Below, piece by piece: positions 1-7,299 of a DNA stretch of 64,000 nucleotides (within the stretch, counting starts at the first letter, position 1; each line of letters begins with the position of its first letter). The DNA comes from Streptomyces hundungensis. Its GTDB lineage: Bacteria > Actinomycetota > Actinomycetes > Streptomycetales > Streptomycetaceae. The DNA lies in contig NZ_CP032698.1 in assembly GCF_003627815.1 (NCBI RefSeq), forward strand, positions 3,162,001-3,226,000. Direction: 5' to 3'. The notes under the pieces were generated by a model. It did no database searches. It was not told where the DNA came from and saw only the letters and a program-made list of their open reading frames with translations. The position numbers and the translations under genes are program-made.

Positions 1-315
1 GCCGCGCGCGTCCTCCTCGGCCTGCTCCTGCCGGAACGGGCTCGCGCCCTTGGTCGGGCGGTAACCGGAGCGGGCCACCCGGCGCGGCACCGGGCGCTCG
101 CGGACATAGGTGCCGGAGCCCGAGCGGCCCTCGACCAGGCCCTCGGCCATCAGCACCTTGCGGGCCTCCAGGGCCACGGTGTCCGAAACCCCGTACTCCT
201 CACGGATCCTGGCCTGCGAGGGAAGTCGGGTGTGCGGCGGCAGCGAACCACTCACGATCTTCTGCCTCAGATCGCTGGCTACACGCAGATAGGCCGGCTG
301 CTCACCGAAAGTCAC
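1..315 (-). CDS. GntR-family transcriptional regulator, C-terminus beyond the window
   Basis: The leftward frame gives about 105 residues beginning VTFGEQPAYLRVASDLRQKI, with a GntR winged helix (LPSQARIREEYGVSDTVALEARKVL, here split by its helices, then the wing EGLVEGRSGSGTYVRERP). The frame runs off the left edge, so the effector domain is not seen and the subfamily (UTRA or other) cannot be named. The GTG at 313-315 is used because the only nearby ATG, at 327-329, is out of frame. Nothing ties it to the biosynthetic cluster. Confidence 0.85.
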   Translation of the reverse strand, partial: MTFGEQPAYLRVASDLRQKIVSGSLPPHTRLPSQARIREEYGVSDTVALEARKVLMAEGLVEGRSGSGTYVRERPVPRRVARSGYRPTKGASPFRQEQAEEDARG

Positions 316-425
316 GGGCCACTCCCATCAGGTTGACAGACCGCAACAGCGTGGCAACCGTGGGTTGGCGACCGCAAGCAAAGGCCAAACAATCACCCGA
401 AGTGATGAAGCGCCCTTACCCAGCG

Positions 426-449
426 CGTACCCGCGGTACAGCGGGTACG
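426..449 (-). terminator. Inverted repeat, probable terminator of the DUF4190 gene
   Basis: GTACCCGC (427-434) and GCGGGTAC (441-448) form a perfect 8-bp stem with a 6-nt loop, extended by one C-G pair. It lies about 20 bp beyond the leftward stop at 472. There is no clear U tract, so an operator for the adjacent GntR gene is an alternative. Confidence 0.45.
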
Positions 450-471
450 TTCTGCCCCTCCCGAGCCCCTC

Positions 472-1761
472 TCAGACGCTTTTGGAACCATCGCTTCCGG
501 AACTGCCACCGGAGCTTCCGCCGGAACTGCCGCCGGAGCCCCCGCCCGTGCCGCCCCCGCCGGAGCGGTCATCGGTGGAGGGCGGAGTGGTGGCGAGGCC
601 GAGGGCGCCGCGCGCGGCGATCTCGACCGACTGCTTCATCGCGGCGTCCGCCGCCCCGGAGTGCAGGTAGTAGCCGTCCGCGTCCAGGGCGGAAGCCGCC
701 TTCAACCACTCCTTCTGCGCGGTCCTCATGCCGTCGATGTACGGCTGTACGGAGCCGGAGACCCGGGACGGCCAGGGGTGCTTGCTCAGGATGCCGACAT
801 AGGCGTCCATGGTGCCGGAGACCTTGATCGCCCACTTGTTGAACCCGGGCAGGTCGTCCTCGACCCGGTCCTCGTCGGGGGCCTCGCCCATCACGCGGTC
901 CAGGGCGTTCAGGGCGTCGAGGAACGCCATCTGGTCCGCGTCGAGCGTTCTGGCGTCGTTGCGGACCGAGCCGGTGAGCTTGCCGTGCTCCGCGGCGAAG
1001 GCACAGGTGACGGAGTGGTCGCCCTGCGCCCAGCTCCGCGAACTCGGCGTGTAGTAGTAGGTCTCCGCCTCGGCCGGCACCTTCCACCGGTCCATGGCGT
1101 ACGCCTGCCCCAGCTGCCGGCACTTGGTGTCGGCCTGGGCCGCGATGGCGCTCTGGCCCGGGTAGGAGGTGTTGTTCAGACGGAACGATCCGGAGACCTC
1201 GACGTCGTGCTTGCCGGCGCAACTCACGATCCGTACCGAGGCCACCTCGCGCTCCAGCTTGCCGCCCGGCACGTCGAAGCAGTCGCCCTTGCGCAAGTCG
1301 ACGGTGTCGCGGGTGTTGGCGACGGAGTCGTTCCAGCCGTCCTTGAAGTCGCGCCAGCCGTCGGCGAATCCGCCGGACGCGATCGTGACGGCCAGCAGCA
1401 CCGTGGTGATCGTCGAGAGCACGACGCCGGTGACGGCCAGGCCCTTGCCGCGCTGCCCCTTCTTCTTGATCTGCCCGAGCGCGACCGCGCCCAGGATCAG
1501 ACCGAGCGGGGGTATGCAGCAGCCCACGATGCCCGCGACGAGGGATCCGATCGCGAGGCCGTTCACCGGCGGGCGCTGCGGCGCGGCCGGATACGGGTAC
1601 CAGGGGCCGGTGTTCATCGGCTGGCCGGTGTTCATCGGCTGCCCCGAGTAGGGACCCGGCTGTGCCCCCGGCGCGTGGTGCGGCGCGGGCGAGCCGTACC
1701 CCTGCCCCGGCTGCGGCTGGGGGGGCTGCTGCCCGGGTGCGGGCGGCGGCGGTATCTCCAC
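472..1761 (-). CDS. DUF4190 / septum-formation-type membrane protein
   Basis: This is a 429-residue protein. The N-terminal 65 residues are rich in Pro, Gln and Gly and carry a duplicated QPMNTG. Two hydrophobic segments follow (about residues 67-95 and 107-130: the GLAIGSLVAGIVGCCIPPLG type typical of DUF4190, a KKKGQRGKGLA link, then a second helix). The extracytoplasmic part resembles the septum formation family, with LRKGDCFDVPGG and paired cysteines, and the tail is a Gly/Ser repeat of GGSSGGSS type. Start is GTG at 1761. Function is unknown; the family is common in actinomycetes as a membrane-anchored secreted domain. It lies outside the biosynthetic cluster. Confidence 0.7.
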   Translation of the reverse strand: MEIPPPPAPGQQPPQPQPGQGYGSPAPHHAPGAQPGPYSGQPMNTGQPMNTGPWYPYPAAPQRPPVNGLAIGSLVAGIVGCCIPPLGLILGAVALGQIKKKGQRGKGLAVTGVVLSTITTVLLAVTIASGGFADGWRDFKDGWNDSVANTRDTVDLRKGDCFDVPGGKLEREVASVRIVSCAGKHDVEVSGSFRLNNTSYPGQSAIAAQADTKCRQLGQAYAMDRWKVPAEAETYYYTPSSRSWAQGDHSVTCAFAAEHGKLTGSVRNDARTLDADQMAFLDALNALDRVMGEAPDEDRVEDDLPGFNKWAIKVSGTMDAYVGILSKHPWPSRVSGSVQPYIDGMRTAQKEWLKAASALDADGYYLHSGAADAAMKQSVEIAARGALGLATTPPSTDDRSGGGGTGGGSGGSSGGSSGGSSGSDGSKSV

Positions 1762-1905
1762 GGGTGCGGTGCTCCTCGTCGGGCGGTGCGAACGGTTGCG
1801 CGAATGCGCATCGTACGCGGGTGCGCGCGGGGCAACGGCCGTCGGGCTCGCGCCGGATGGGCCCCTCCCCGGACCGCCGTCGCCGCCCCGGAGGCGGGCC
1901 CCGGC

Positions 1906-2754
1906 TCAGCCCGTCGCGGCCGGCCCGAACAGGGTGCGCGGCCGGCCCGCCATGGGGTGCAGGTCGCGCAGCATCGGCTCCGCCTCGCGGGCCGCGCGCA
2001 GACGCTCGGGGAGGAGGTCGGCGAGGACGAGCTCCTCGTCGGTGGGGCCGCCTTCGGCGACCGGACGCCCGTCCGGTCCCCACACCGCGCTGGCGCCGCA
2101 GGCGCGCCAACCGCCGGTCACGCCGACGTGGTTGGCGAGCACCGCGTACATGGTGTTGTCGAACGCCCGTGCCGGGAACCAGATCCGGGACTCGTGGTGT
2201 CCGTTGCCCTCGCCGAACAGGGCGCCCACCACATAGGCGTGGCAGCCGTCGAGCGCCGCGGCGCGGGCGTGCTCGGGGAACCCGGAGTCGTAGCAGACCC
2301 CCAACCCGAGCCGCCAGTCGCCCACTTGGAGCGTTGCGCCCGCCGTTCCGGGCCGGTAGAGCGTCCGCTCCTGCTGGAACAGGTTCTGCTTGTCGTAGCG
2401 TCCCGCGAAGCCGGTCGCGTCCAGGACGAGCGCGGACACATACAGGCCGCCGCCGTCCCGCACCGCCGCTCCGACCACGGCGGTGACCCCGCTGTCCCGG
2501 CAGGCCCCGATGATCGGGGCGAGCCGGGAGTCGTCGGGGCGTACGGCACAGCGCTCGGGGTCCGCGCGGATCAGTTCGGGCTCGTAGCCGCTGAGGAACT
2601 TCTCCGGGAACACCACGACCCGCGCGCCGCGAGCCGTGGCCGCGCGCACCGTGCGGGCCGCGGCAGCGGCGTTGGCCTCGACCTCGCCGGGGACGGACCG
2701 GGTCTGGGCGGCGGCGACGCGAAGGGGCGCCTCGGGGAGGGCGAAGGTGGTCAC
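1906..2754 (-). CDS. Carbon-nitrogen hydrolase (nitrilase superfamily)
   Basis: This 282-residue protein has the Glu-Lys-Cys triad of the nitrilase superfamily: E51 in VVFPEKFLSGYEPE, K122 in GRYDKQNLF and C154 in LGLGVCYDSGFPEHAR. Length is normal for a single-domain omega-amidase or carbamoylase-type enzyme. It presumably hydrolyses a small amide; the substrate cannot be read from sequence. GTG at 2754 is the start. The MarR gene lies 43 bp upstream on the same strand, so the two may be co-transcribed. Confidence 0.85.
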   Translation of the reverse strand: MTTFALPEAPLRVAAAQTRSVPGEVEANAAAAARTVRAATARGARVVVFPEKFLSGYEPELIRADPERCAVRPDDSRLAPIIGACRDSGVTAVVGAAVRDGGGLYVSALVLDATGFAGRYDKQNLFQQERTLYRPGTAGATLQVGDWRLGLGVCYDSGFPEHARAAALDGCHAYVVGALFGEGNGHHESRIWFPARAFDNTMYAVLANHVGVTGGWRACGASAVWGPDGRPVAEGGPTDEELVLADLLPERLRAAREAEPMLRDLHPMAGRPRTLFGPAATG

Positions 2755-2797
2755 GGGCCTCGACCCTATCGCGCGTCCGCGCGGCGACCGGCGCCGG

Positions 2798-3244
2798 TCA
2801 GGCGCTCGGCCTGGCCTGTTCCAGGAGGGTGACGCAGCGCCCCAACAGGCCGATGAGGGCCTCCCGTTCGGCGTCGGTGAACTCGGCGGCCAGCGCCCGC
2901 TCGACCCGTACCGCCCGCGCGTCCGCGTCCGCCATGACGGTGCGGCCGGCCTCGGTGAGCCGGGTCTCCAGGACGTTGCGGTGCCAGGTGTGCGGGGTGC
3001 GCTCGATCAGGCCGCGCTCCTGGAGGTTCTTCAGGACCGTGTTCATGGTGGGCGGCGTGACCCCGCACAGCCGGGCGAGCGCCGCCGCGGAGATGCCCGG
3101 GCTCTCCTCCAGGTGCAGCAGCGCCGCGTACTGCGCCACGGTCAGCCCGGCGGGCTTGAGCACCGCGTGCTTGGTCGCGTTGAGGGCCTGCTCGGCCCGC
3201 TTGAGGTGCGCGCCGAGCCGCTCGGCCGCGGGCAGGGAGGTCAT
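2798..3244 (-). CDS. MarR-family transcriptional regulator
   Basis: This 148-residue protein has the MarR winged helix: LTVAQYAALLHLEES, recognition helix region GVTPPTMNTVLKNLQERGLI, and wing ERTPHTWHRNVLETRLTEAG. N- and C-terminal helices provide the dimer interface. It is divergent from the secreted SMP-30-like gene; a perfect 14-bp palindrome lies between them and is a natural operator candidate for control of both genes. The ligand is unknown. Confidence 0.88.
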   Translation of the reverse strand: MTSLPAAERLGAHLKRAEQALNATKHAVLKPAGLTVAQYAALLHLEESPGISAAALARLCGVTPPTMNTVLKNLQERGLIERTPHTWHRNVLETRLTEAGRTVMADADARAVRVERALAAEFTDAEREALIGLLGRCVTLLEQARPSA

Positions 3245-3305
3245 CTCCGCATGCTACGACCCTTCAACGATGAGCAGCGATTCGAGGGTAAGACCGTTGA
3301 CGAAT

Positions 3306-3319
3306 GTTAGAGCTCTAAC
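3306..3319. promoter_or_regulatory. Perfect palindrome, candidate MarR operator
   Basis: GTTAGAGCTCTAAC is its own reverse complement over 14 bp and sits in the 131-bp divergent space between the MarR gene (start 3244) and the SMP-30-like gene (start 3376). It is AT-richer than its surroundings. MarR regulators usually bind such short palindromes next to their own promoters; binding here is inferred. Confidence 0.6.
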
Positions 3320-3375
3320 CTACGTTCATACCCGTTCGACCATTCGACTCGCTTCACCGACCGAGAGGCACCACC

Positions 3376-4380
3376 GTGTCCCGTTCGATCCAGCGCCGCA
3401 CCCTCCCCGCCGTCCTGACCGCCGCCGCTGCCGTGCTGGCCGTCCTGCCCCTCACCGGCACGGCCCAGGCGGCGCCGGCCGGGGCCGCGCAGGTCTCCAC
3501 CGCGTTCCGGCTGCCCGGCGAGGGTGCCTACCCGGAGGGCATCGCCGCCGACCCCCGCACCGGTGACGTCTACGTCGGCTCGTACACGACCGGCGCGATC
3601 TACCGGGCCCTCCCCGGCCACCGCGCCGCCCAGGTCTTCCTGCCCGAGGGCGTCGACGGACGGCACACAGCCAACGGCCTGAAGGTCGACCGGGCGGGCC
3701 GGCTGTGGGTGATCGACTCCACGGCCGCCGTCACCGTGTACGACACGCGGACCCGCGCCCTGCTGGCCCGCTTCGACGCCCCCACCGACGCCCACTTCCT
3801 CAACGACCTGGCCATCGGGCCCGACGGCACCGCGTACGTCACCGACAGCACCAGGCCCGTCGTCTACCGGGTCACCCCGGCCGAGCTGGCCCGCGCCGAG
3901 GCGCACGGCCGCCGGGCCGAGCTGAGGGTCGCCCACGACCTGTCCGGCACGGTCCCCGCCCACCCGTCGGGCAGCTTGACCCTCAACGGCATCGTCGCCG
4001 ACCCGGCGGGCCGCTTCCTGCTCACCGTCGACATGACCGGCGGCGGCCTCTACCGCATCGACCTCCACGACGGTTCGGTACGTCAAGTGGCGCTCCACGG
4101 TGGCGACTTGGTGAACGGGGACGGCCTGGAGCTGGCCCACGGAACCCTGTGGGCGGTGCACAACAAGAGCAACACCCTCACCCGCTGGCACCTCTCCCCG
4201 GACGGTGCGTCGGCGCGGCTCGAACGCCGGATCACGGACGACTCCCTCCAGATCCCCACCACCGTGGTGCACACCGGGGGCCGCGCCCTGGTGGTCCGCT
4301 CCCAGTTCGACAAGGGCGGCCCGATGGGCCCGGGCACCCCGCGGACGCCGTTCACCGTGGCGTACGTCCGCGGTTTCTGA
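3376..4380 (+). CDS. Secreted SMP-30/gluconolactonase/LRE-like beta-propeller protein
   Basis: This 334-residue protein starts at GTG 3376, with GAGAGG 7 bp upstream. Residues 1-34 form a signal peptide (two arginines, a long Ala/Leu/Val core, then an AQAAPA cleavage region). The mature part shows the repeated blades of the SMP-30 family: YPEGIAADPRTGDVYVGSY, GLKVDRAGRLWVID, LNDLAIGPDGTAYVTDS and LNGIVADPAGRFLLTVD. The family includes lactonases and uncharacterised secreted proteins, and no substrate can be assigned. Divergent transcription from the MarR gene with a shared palindrome suggests MarR control. Confidence 0.8.
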   Translation: MSRSIQRRTLPAVLTAAAAVLAVLPLTGTAQAAPAGAAQVSTAFRLPGEGAYPEGIAADPRTGDVYVGSYTTGAIYRALPGHRAAQVFLPEGVDGRHTANGLKVDRAGRLWVIDSTAAVTVYDTRTRALLARFDAPTDAHFLNDLAIGPDGTAYVTDSTRPVVYRVTPAELARAEAHGRRAELRVAHDLSGTVPAHPSGSLTLNGIVADPAGRFLLTVDMTGGGLYRIDLHDGSVRQVALHGGDLVNGDGLELAHGTLWAVHNKSNTLTRWHLSPDGASARLERRITDDSLQIPTTVVHTGGRALVVRSQFDKGGPMGPGTPRTPFTVAYVRGF

Positions 4381-4544
4381 GCGCCGGCGAGCCCGGACAC
4401 CGAGCCGTCCGGGCCCGACGAACACGGACCGTAACGCCCGAAAATGCGGCGAATGTCCCTCCGTGCCAGGCTGGTCGAGGCTCGGCGGAGCCGCGGGAGA
4501 AGCCCCGGCCCCCAGCCCCTCACACCCCGTAGGAGTGAACCCGG

Positions 4545-4742
4545 ATGGGCATCAAGGACCAGTTCCAGGACAAGGCGCAGGATCTCGCGGACCGAGCCGG
4601 CCAGGCGATGGGGTCGAAGAAGGACGAGGCGCGGGACCGCGCCCGTCCGGGCCAGGAGACCGGCCAGGACAGGGACCAGGAAGAGACCCGGCGCGCCCAG
4701 CAGGAGGAGCAGGACCGCTTCGACCAGGACTACGACGTCTGA
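4545..4742 (+). CDS. Small hydrophilic protein, possibly CsbD-like
   Basis: This 65-residue, strongly charged protein (MGIKDQFQDKAQDLADRAG followed by a Gln/Glu/Asp/Arg-rich tail) has no hydrophobic segment. AGGAG lies 9 bp before the ATG. The N-terminal half resembles small CsbD-type stress proteins, but the match is weak and the tail is low complexity, so this is best treated as a hypothetical protein. A strong terminator follows 25 bp downstream, which supports an independent short gene. Confidence 0.55.
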   Translation: MGIKDQFQDKAQDLADRAGQAMGSKKDEARDRARPGQETGQDRDQEETRRAQQEEQDRFDQDYDV

Positions 4743-4767
4743 CGCGTCGCGCTCGGACCAGACGTGA

Positions 4768-4800
4768 GCGGCGCATCCGCGGCACCGGATGCGCCGCTTT
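4768..4800 (+). terminator. Rho-independent-type terminator
   Basis: GCGGCGCATCCG (4768-4779) pairs perfectly with CGGATGCGCCGC (4786-4797) around a 6-nt loop and is followed by TTT. The 12-bp GC-rich stem closes the small gene and insulates it from the biosynthetic cluster that begins at about 4834. Confidence 0.8.
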
Positions 4801-4833
4801 CACGCGCCCCCGCCACGCGCCCGAGCGCCCTGT

Positions 4834-4887
4834 GTCAGAGTCCCGTCAGCCCCCGGTCAGGTCCCGGTCAGCTCCGCATCGGATCAT
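4834..4887 (+). promoter_or_regulatory. SARP-type promoter with four 11-bp-spaced repeats (thioesterase)
   Basis: GTCAG starts at 4834, 4845, 4856 and 4867, exactly 11 bp apart. The last hexamer, GTCAGC, is followed after 9 bp by GATCAT (4882-4887), a plausible -10. The same geometry recurs before six other units in the window. This is the binding architecture known for Streptomyces antibiotic regulatory proteins, whose repeats overlap the -35 position. Transcription would start near 4894, which rules against the upstream ATG at 4886 as the thioesterase start. Confidence 0.75.
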
Positions 4888-4933
4888 GGACGGCGCGTAT
4901 GCGACCGCACGCGCCACAGGTCTTGGGGGCCCG

Positions 4934-5662
4934 ATGGTCTGGATACAACGCGTCGCGCCGAGGCCCTTCGCGGCCCGGCGGGTCGTCTGCTTCCCGCACG
5001 CCGGGGGGTCGCCGTACTTCTTTCAGCAGTGGGGCAAGGCGCTCGACGGGTTCGAGGTGCACGCGGTGTGCTACCCCGGGCGGGCGGAGCGGATGGCGGA
5101 GGAGCCCGCGGGCCGGCTCATCCCGATGGCGCGTGAAATAGCCCGCGAGGCCGCCGACTTGATGCGCGAGGACGACCGGCCCACCGTCTTCTTCGGGCAC
5201 AGCATGGGTGCGGTCGTCGCGTACGAGACGGCCGTGGCCCTCGCGGACGACCGCCTGGCCCCGCACCACCTCTTCGCCTCGGGGGCGCGGGCCCCGCATC
5301 TGATGCGGCCCGATCCGGACGCGCGCTGGGACGACGCCTCCATCGCGGCGACCCTGGTCGAACTCGGCGGCACGGACGCCGAACTCCTCGACAACCCGGC
5401 CTTCGTGGAGTTCGTCCTGCCCTACATCGGGGCCGACTTCCGGATGCTCTCCTCGTACGCGCCGGCGCCGCGGGCCCCGCTGGAGTGCGCGCTCACCGCG
5501 CTGGTCGGCGAGGACGACCCCCGGGTGACCCTCGACCAGGCGTCCGCCTGGCGGGAGACGACCCGGGGCGCCTTCGCGGTGCGGACGCTGCCCGGGGACC
5601 ACTTCTATCTGGCCCACCACCCGCCGTTCGGCATCATCGAGGGCTCCGCGGCGGGGTGTTGA
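4934..5662 (+). CDS. Type II thioesterase (editing alpha/beta-hydrolase)
   Basis: This 242-residue protein begins MVWIQRVAPRPFAARRVVCF. It has the type II thioesterase features: CFPHAGGSPYFFQQW oxyanion region, GHSMGAVVAYE with the nucleophile Ser, and GDHFYL with the catalytic His. Such enzymes clear wrongly primed or stalled carrier proteins of NRPS and PKS systems. The frame is open further upstream (ATG at 4886), but that codon would fall inside the predicted -10 of the SARP promoter, so 4934 is preferred. The 3' end overlaps the convergent DAHP synthase gene by 29 bp. It is the leftmost clear member of the cluster. Confidence 0.85.
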   Translation: MVWIQRVAPRPFAARRVVCFPHAGGSPYFFQQWGKALDGFEVHAVCYPGRAERMAEEPAGRLIPMAREIAREAADLMREDDRPTVFFGHSMGAVVAYETAVALADDRLAPHHLFASGARAPHLMRPDPDARWDDASIAATLVELGGTDAELLDNPAFVEFVLPYIGADFRMLSSYAPAPRAPLECALTALVGEDDPRVTLDQASAWRETTRGAFAVRTLPGDHFYLAHHPPFGIIEGSAAGC

Positions 5663-7037
5663 CCCGGCCCCGCTCGCGGTACATCCGGGCCAGCCGGAAC
5701 GCCAGGTCCAGGGACTGGGTGTGGTTGAGCCGGGGGTCGCACGCCGTCTCGTAGCGGTGGTGCAGCTCTTCGGCGAGCACCGCGTTGCCGCCGCCCACGC
5801 ACTCGGTGACGTCGTCGCCGGTGAGCTCCACATGGATGCCGCCGGGGTGGCTGCCGAGCGCGTCGTGCACCTCGACGAAGCCGCGCACCTCGTCCAGGAT
5901 CGCGTCGAACCGGCGGGTCTTGTGGCCGCTCGCGGCGGTGATCGTGTTGCCGTGCATCGGGTCGCTGACCCAGCAGACCTGGGCCCCCTCCGCCTGCACC
6001 TTCTCCACCAGGGTGGGCAGAACGTCCCGGATCCGTTCGGCGCCCGCCCGCACCACGAAGGTCAGCCGGCCGGCCTCGCGCTCCGGGTCGAGGCGGTCGA
6101 GCAGACCGAGGACCGTGTCGGGTCCCGCGCTCGGGCCGAGCTTGACCGCGATGGGGTTGGCGATGCGGGAGAAGTACTCGACGTGCGCCCCGTCCAGGTC
6201 CCGGGTGCGCTCGCCGATCCACAGGAGGTGAGCGCTGGTGGCGTACGAGCGGCCCGACTCGGCCTCGGTGCGGGTCAGGGCCGCCTCGTAGTCCAGGAGC
6301 AGTCCCTCGTGGCCGACGAAGAACTCGGCCGTGCCCAGCTCCCGGGTGTCCACCCCGCACGCCTTCATGAAGGCGAGGCTGCGGTCGATCTCGTCGGCGA
6401 GCTCCTCGTACTGCTCACCCACGTGCGAGTCGGCCACGAACCCCCGGTTCCAGGCGTGCACTTGACCGAGGTCCGCGAAGCCTCCGGTGGTCAGGGCGCG
6501 CACCAGGTTGAGGGTGGTGGTCGAGGCCTCGTACATGGTCCGAAGGCGCGCCGGGTCGGGGCGGCGGGAGTCGGCGGTGAACGCCGGGCCGTTGACCGCG
6601 TCGCCCCGGTAGGAGGGCAGGGTCACGCCGTCGCGCGCCTCCTGGTTCTGGGAGCGCGGCTTGGCGTACTGCCCGGCCATCCGGCCGATCTTGACGACGG
6701 GCAGGGCGGTGGCATGGGTCAGCACGACGGCCATCTGCAACAGCGTCTTGAGCTTGGCGTGGATGGCGTCGCTCGTGGTCCCCGCGAACGTCTCGGCGCA
6801 GTCGCCCCCTTGCAGCAGGACCGCCTCACCCCGGGCGACCGCCGCCATCCGTCGGCGCAGCAGATCGCATTCGGCGGCGAAGACCAGCGGCGGCGCCTTC
6901 TCCAACTGGGTGGTGACGGCGCGCAGTTCGGCGGCGTCGGGCCAGTCGGGCTGCTGCGCCGCGGGCCGGCCGCGCCAGGATTCGGCGGCACTGTCGGTGG
7001 ACGCCTGCGGTGCGGGGTCCCAGATGCTGTTTCTCAT
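5634..7037 (-). CDS. Class II 3-deoxy-7-phosphoheptulonate (DAHP) synthase
   Basis: This 467-residue enzyme is of the plant-like class II DAHP synthases, which condense phosphoenolpyruvate and erythrose-4-phosphate as the first step of the shikimate pathway. Class II features include LLQGGDCAETF, KIGRMAGQYAKPRS, the metal/substrate segment VWVSDPMHGNT (seen as CWVSDPMHGNT) and GGIHVELTGDDVTECVGG. ATG 7037 is preferred over the longer frame from 7061 because GGAGG lies 5 bp upstream. A duplicate DAHP synthase beside trp genes is also known in the CDA cluster and would raise chorismate flux to tryptophan. It is divergent from trpE; only one GTCAGC (around 7075) lies upstream, so SARP control is uncertain. 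Confidence 0.9.
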   Translation of the reverse strand: MRNSIWDPAPQASTDSAAESWRGRPAAQQPDWPDAAELRAVTTQLEKAPPLVFAAECDLLRRRMAAVARGEAVLLQGGDCAETFAGTTSDAIHAKLKTLLQMAVVLTHATALPVVKIGRMAGQYAKPRSQNQEARDGVTLPSYRGDAVNGPAFTADSRRPDPARLRTMYEASTTTLNLVRALTTGGFADLGQVHAWNRGFVADSHVGEQYEELADEIDRSLAFMKACGVDTRELGTAEFFVGHEGLLLDYEAALTRTEAESGRSYATSAHLLWIGERTRDLDGAHVEYFSRIANPIAVKLGPSAGPDTVLGLLDRLDPEREAGRLTFVVRAGAERIRDVLPTLVEKVQAEGAQVCWVSDPMHGNTITAASGHKTRRFDAILDEVRGFVEVHDALGSHPGGIHVELTGDDVTECVGGGNAVLAEELHHRYETACDPRLNHTQSLDLAFRLARMYRERGRVNTPPRSPR

Positions 7038-7174
7038 GACTGCCTCCGAAAGGGCGGACAAAGGAGGGAGAGCGGCTGACGAGCGGAGAACGGGAAAACG
7101 ATCGGGACGGCCCGCCGGAACCGGGCCGATATCAGGTCAGCCCCATCGGGCCATCGGGGTCAAGCGAATCCCGA

Positions 7175-7252
7175 GTGGTCCGTACCGGGCGCCGCCAATT
7201 GGTCTGGCAGCGCCGATGGTCCGCTGATGTGCTGGGTGTGGCCGAGTGGTCC
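7175..7252. promoter_or_regulatory. Candidate MocR operator region upstream of trpE
   Basis: CCAATTGG (7195-7202), extended as ATTGGTCTGG, is flanked by AGTGGTCCG at 7175, ATGGTCCG at 7216 and AGTGGTCCG at 7246. The same CCAATTGG and AGTGGTCTGG occur in the MocR/trpD divergent region at 10851-10885. Sharing of the motif by the trp units suggests one regulator, most simply the MocR protein encoded between them. Confidence 0.5.
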
Positions 7253-7299
7253 GCTTCGGCGAAAAGCCCCCAGGGTCCCGAATGCAGGAGGAGTTCACC

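Noticed and set aside
4205..5662. One 485-residue plus-strand frame covering the small gene and the thioesterase.
   Set aside because: It crosses a strong terminator (4768-4800) and the SARP repeats; only the part from 4934 shows thioesterase homology.
7076..7141. SARP sites for the DAHP synthase and trpE.
   Set aside because: Only single GTCAGC copies occur (near 7075 leftward and at 7136 rightward), without an 11-bp partner or a fitting -10.
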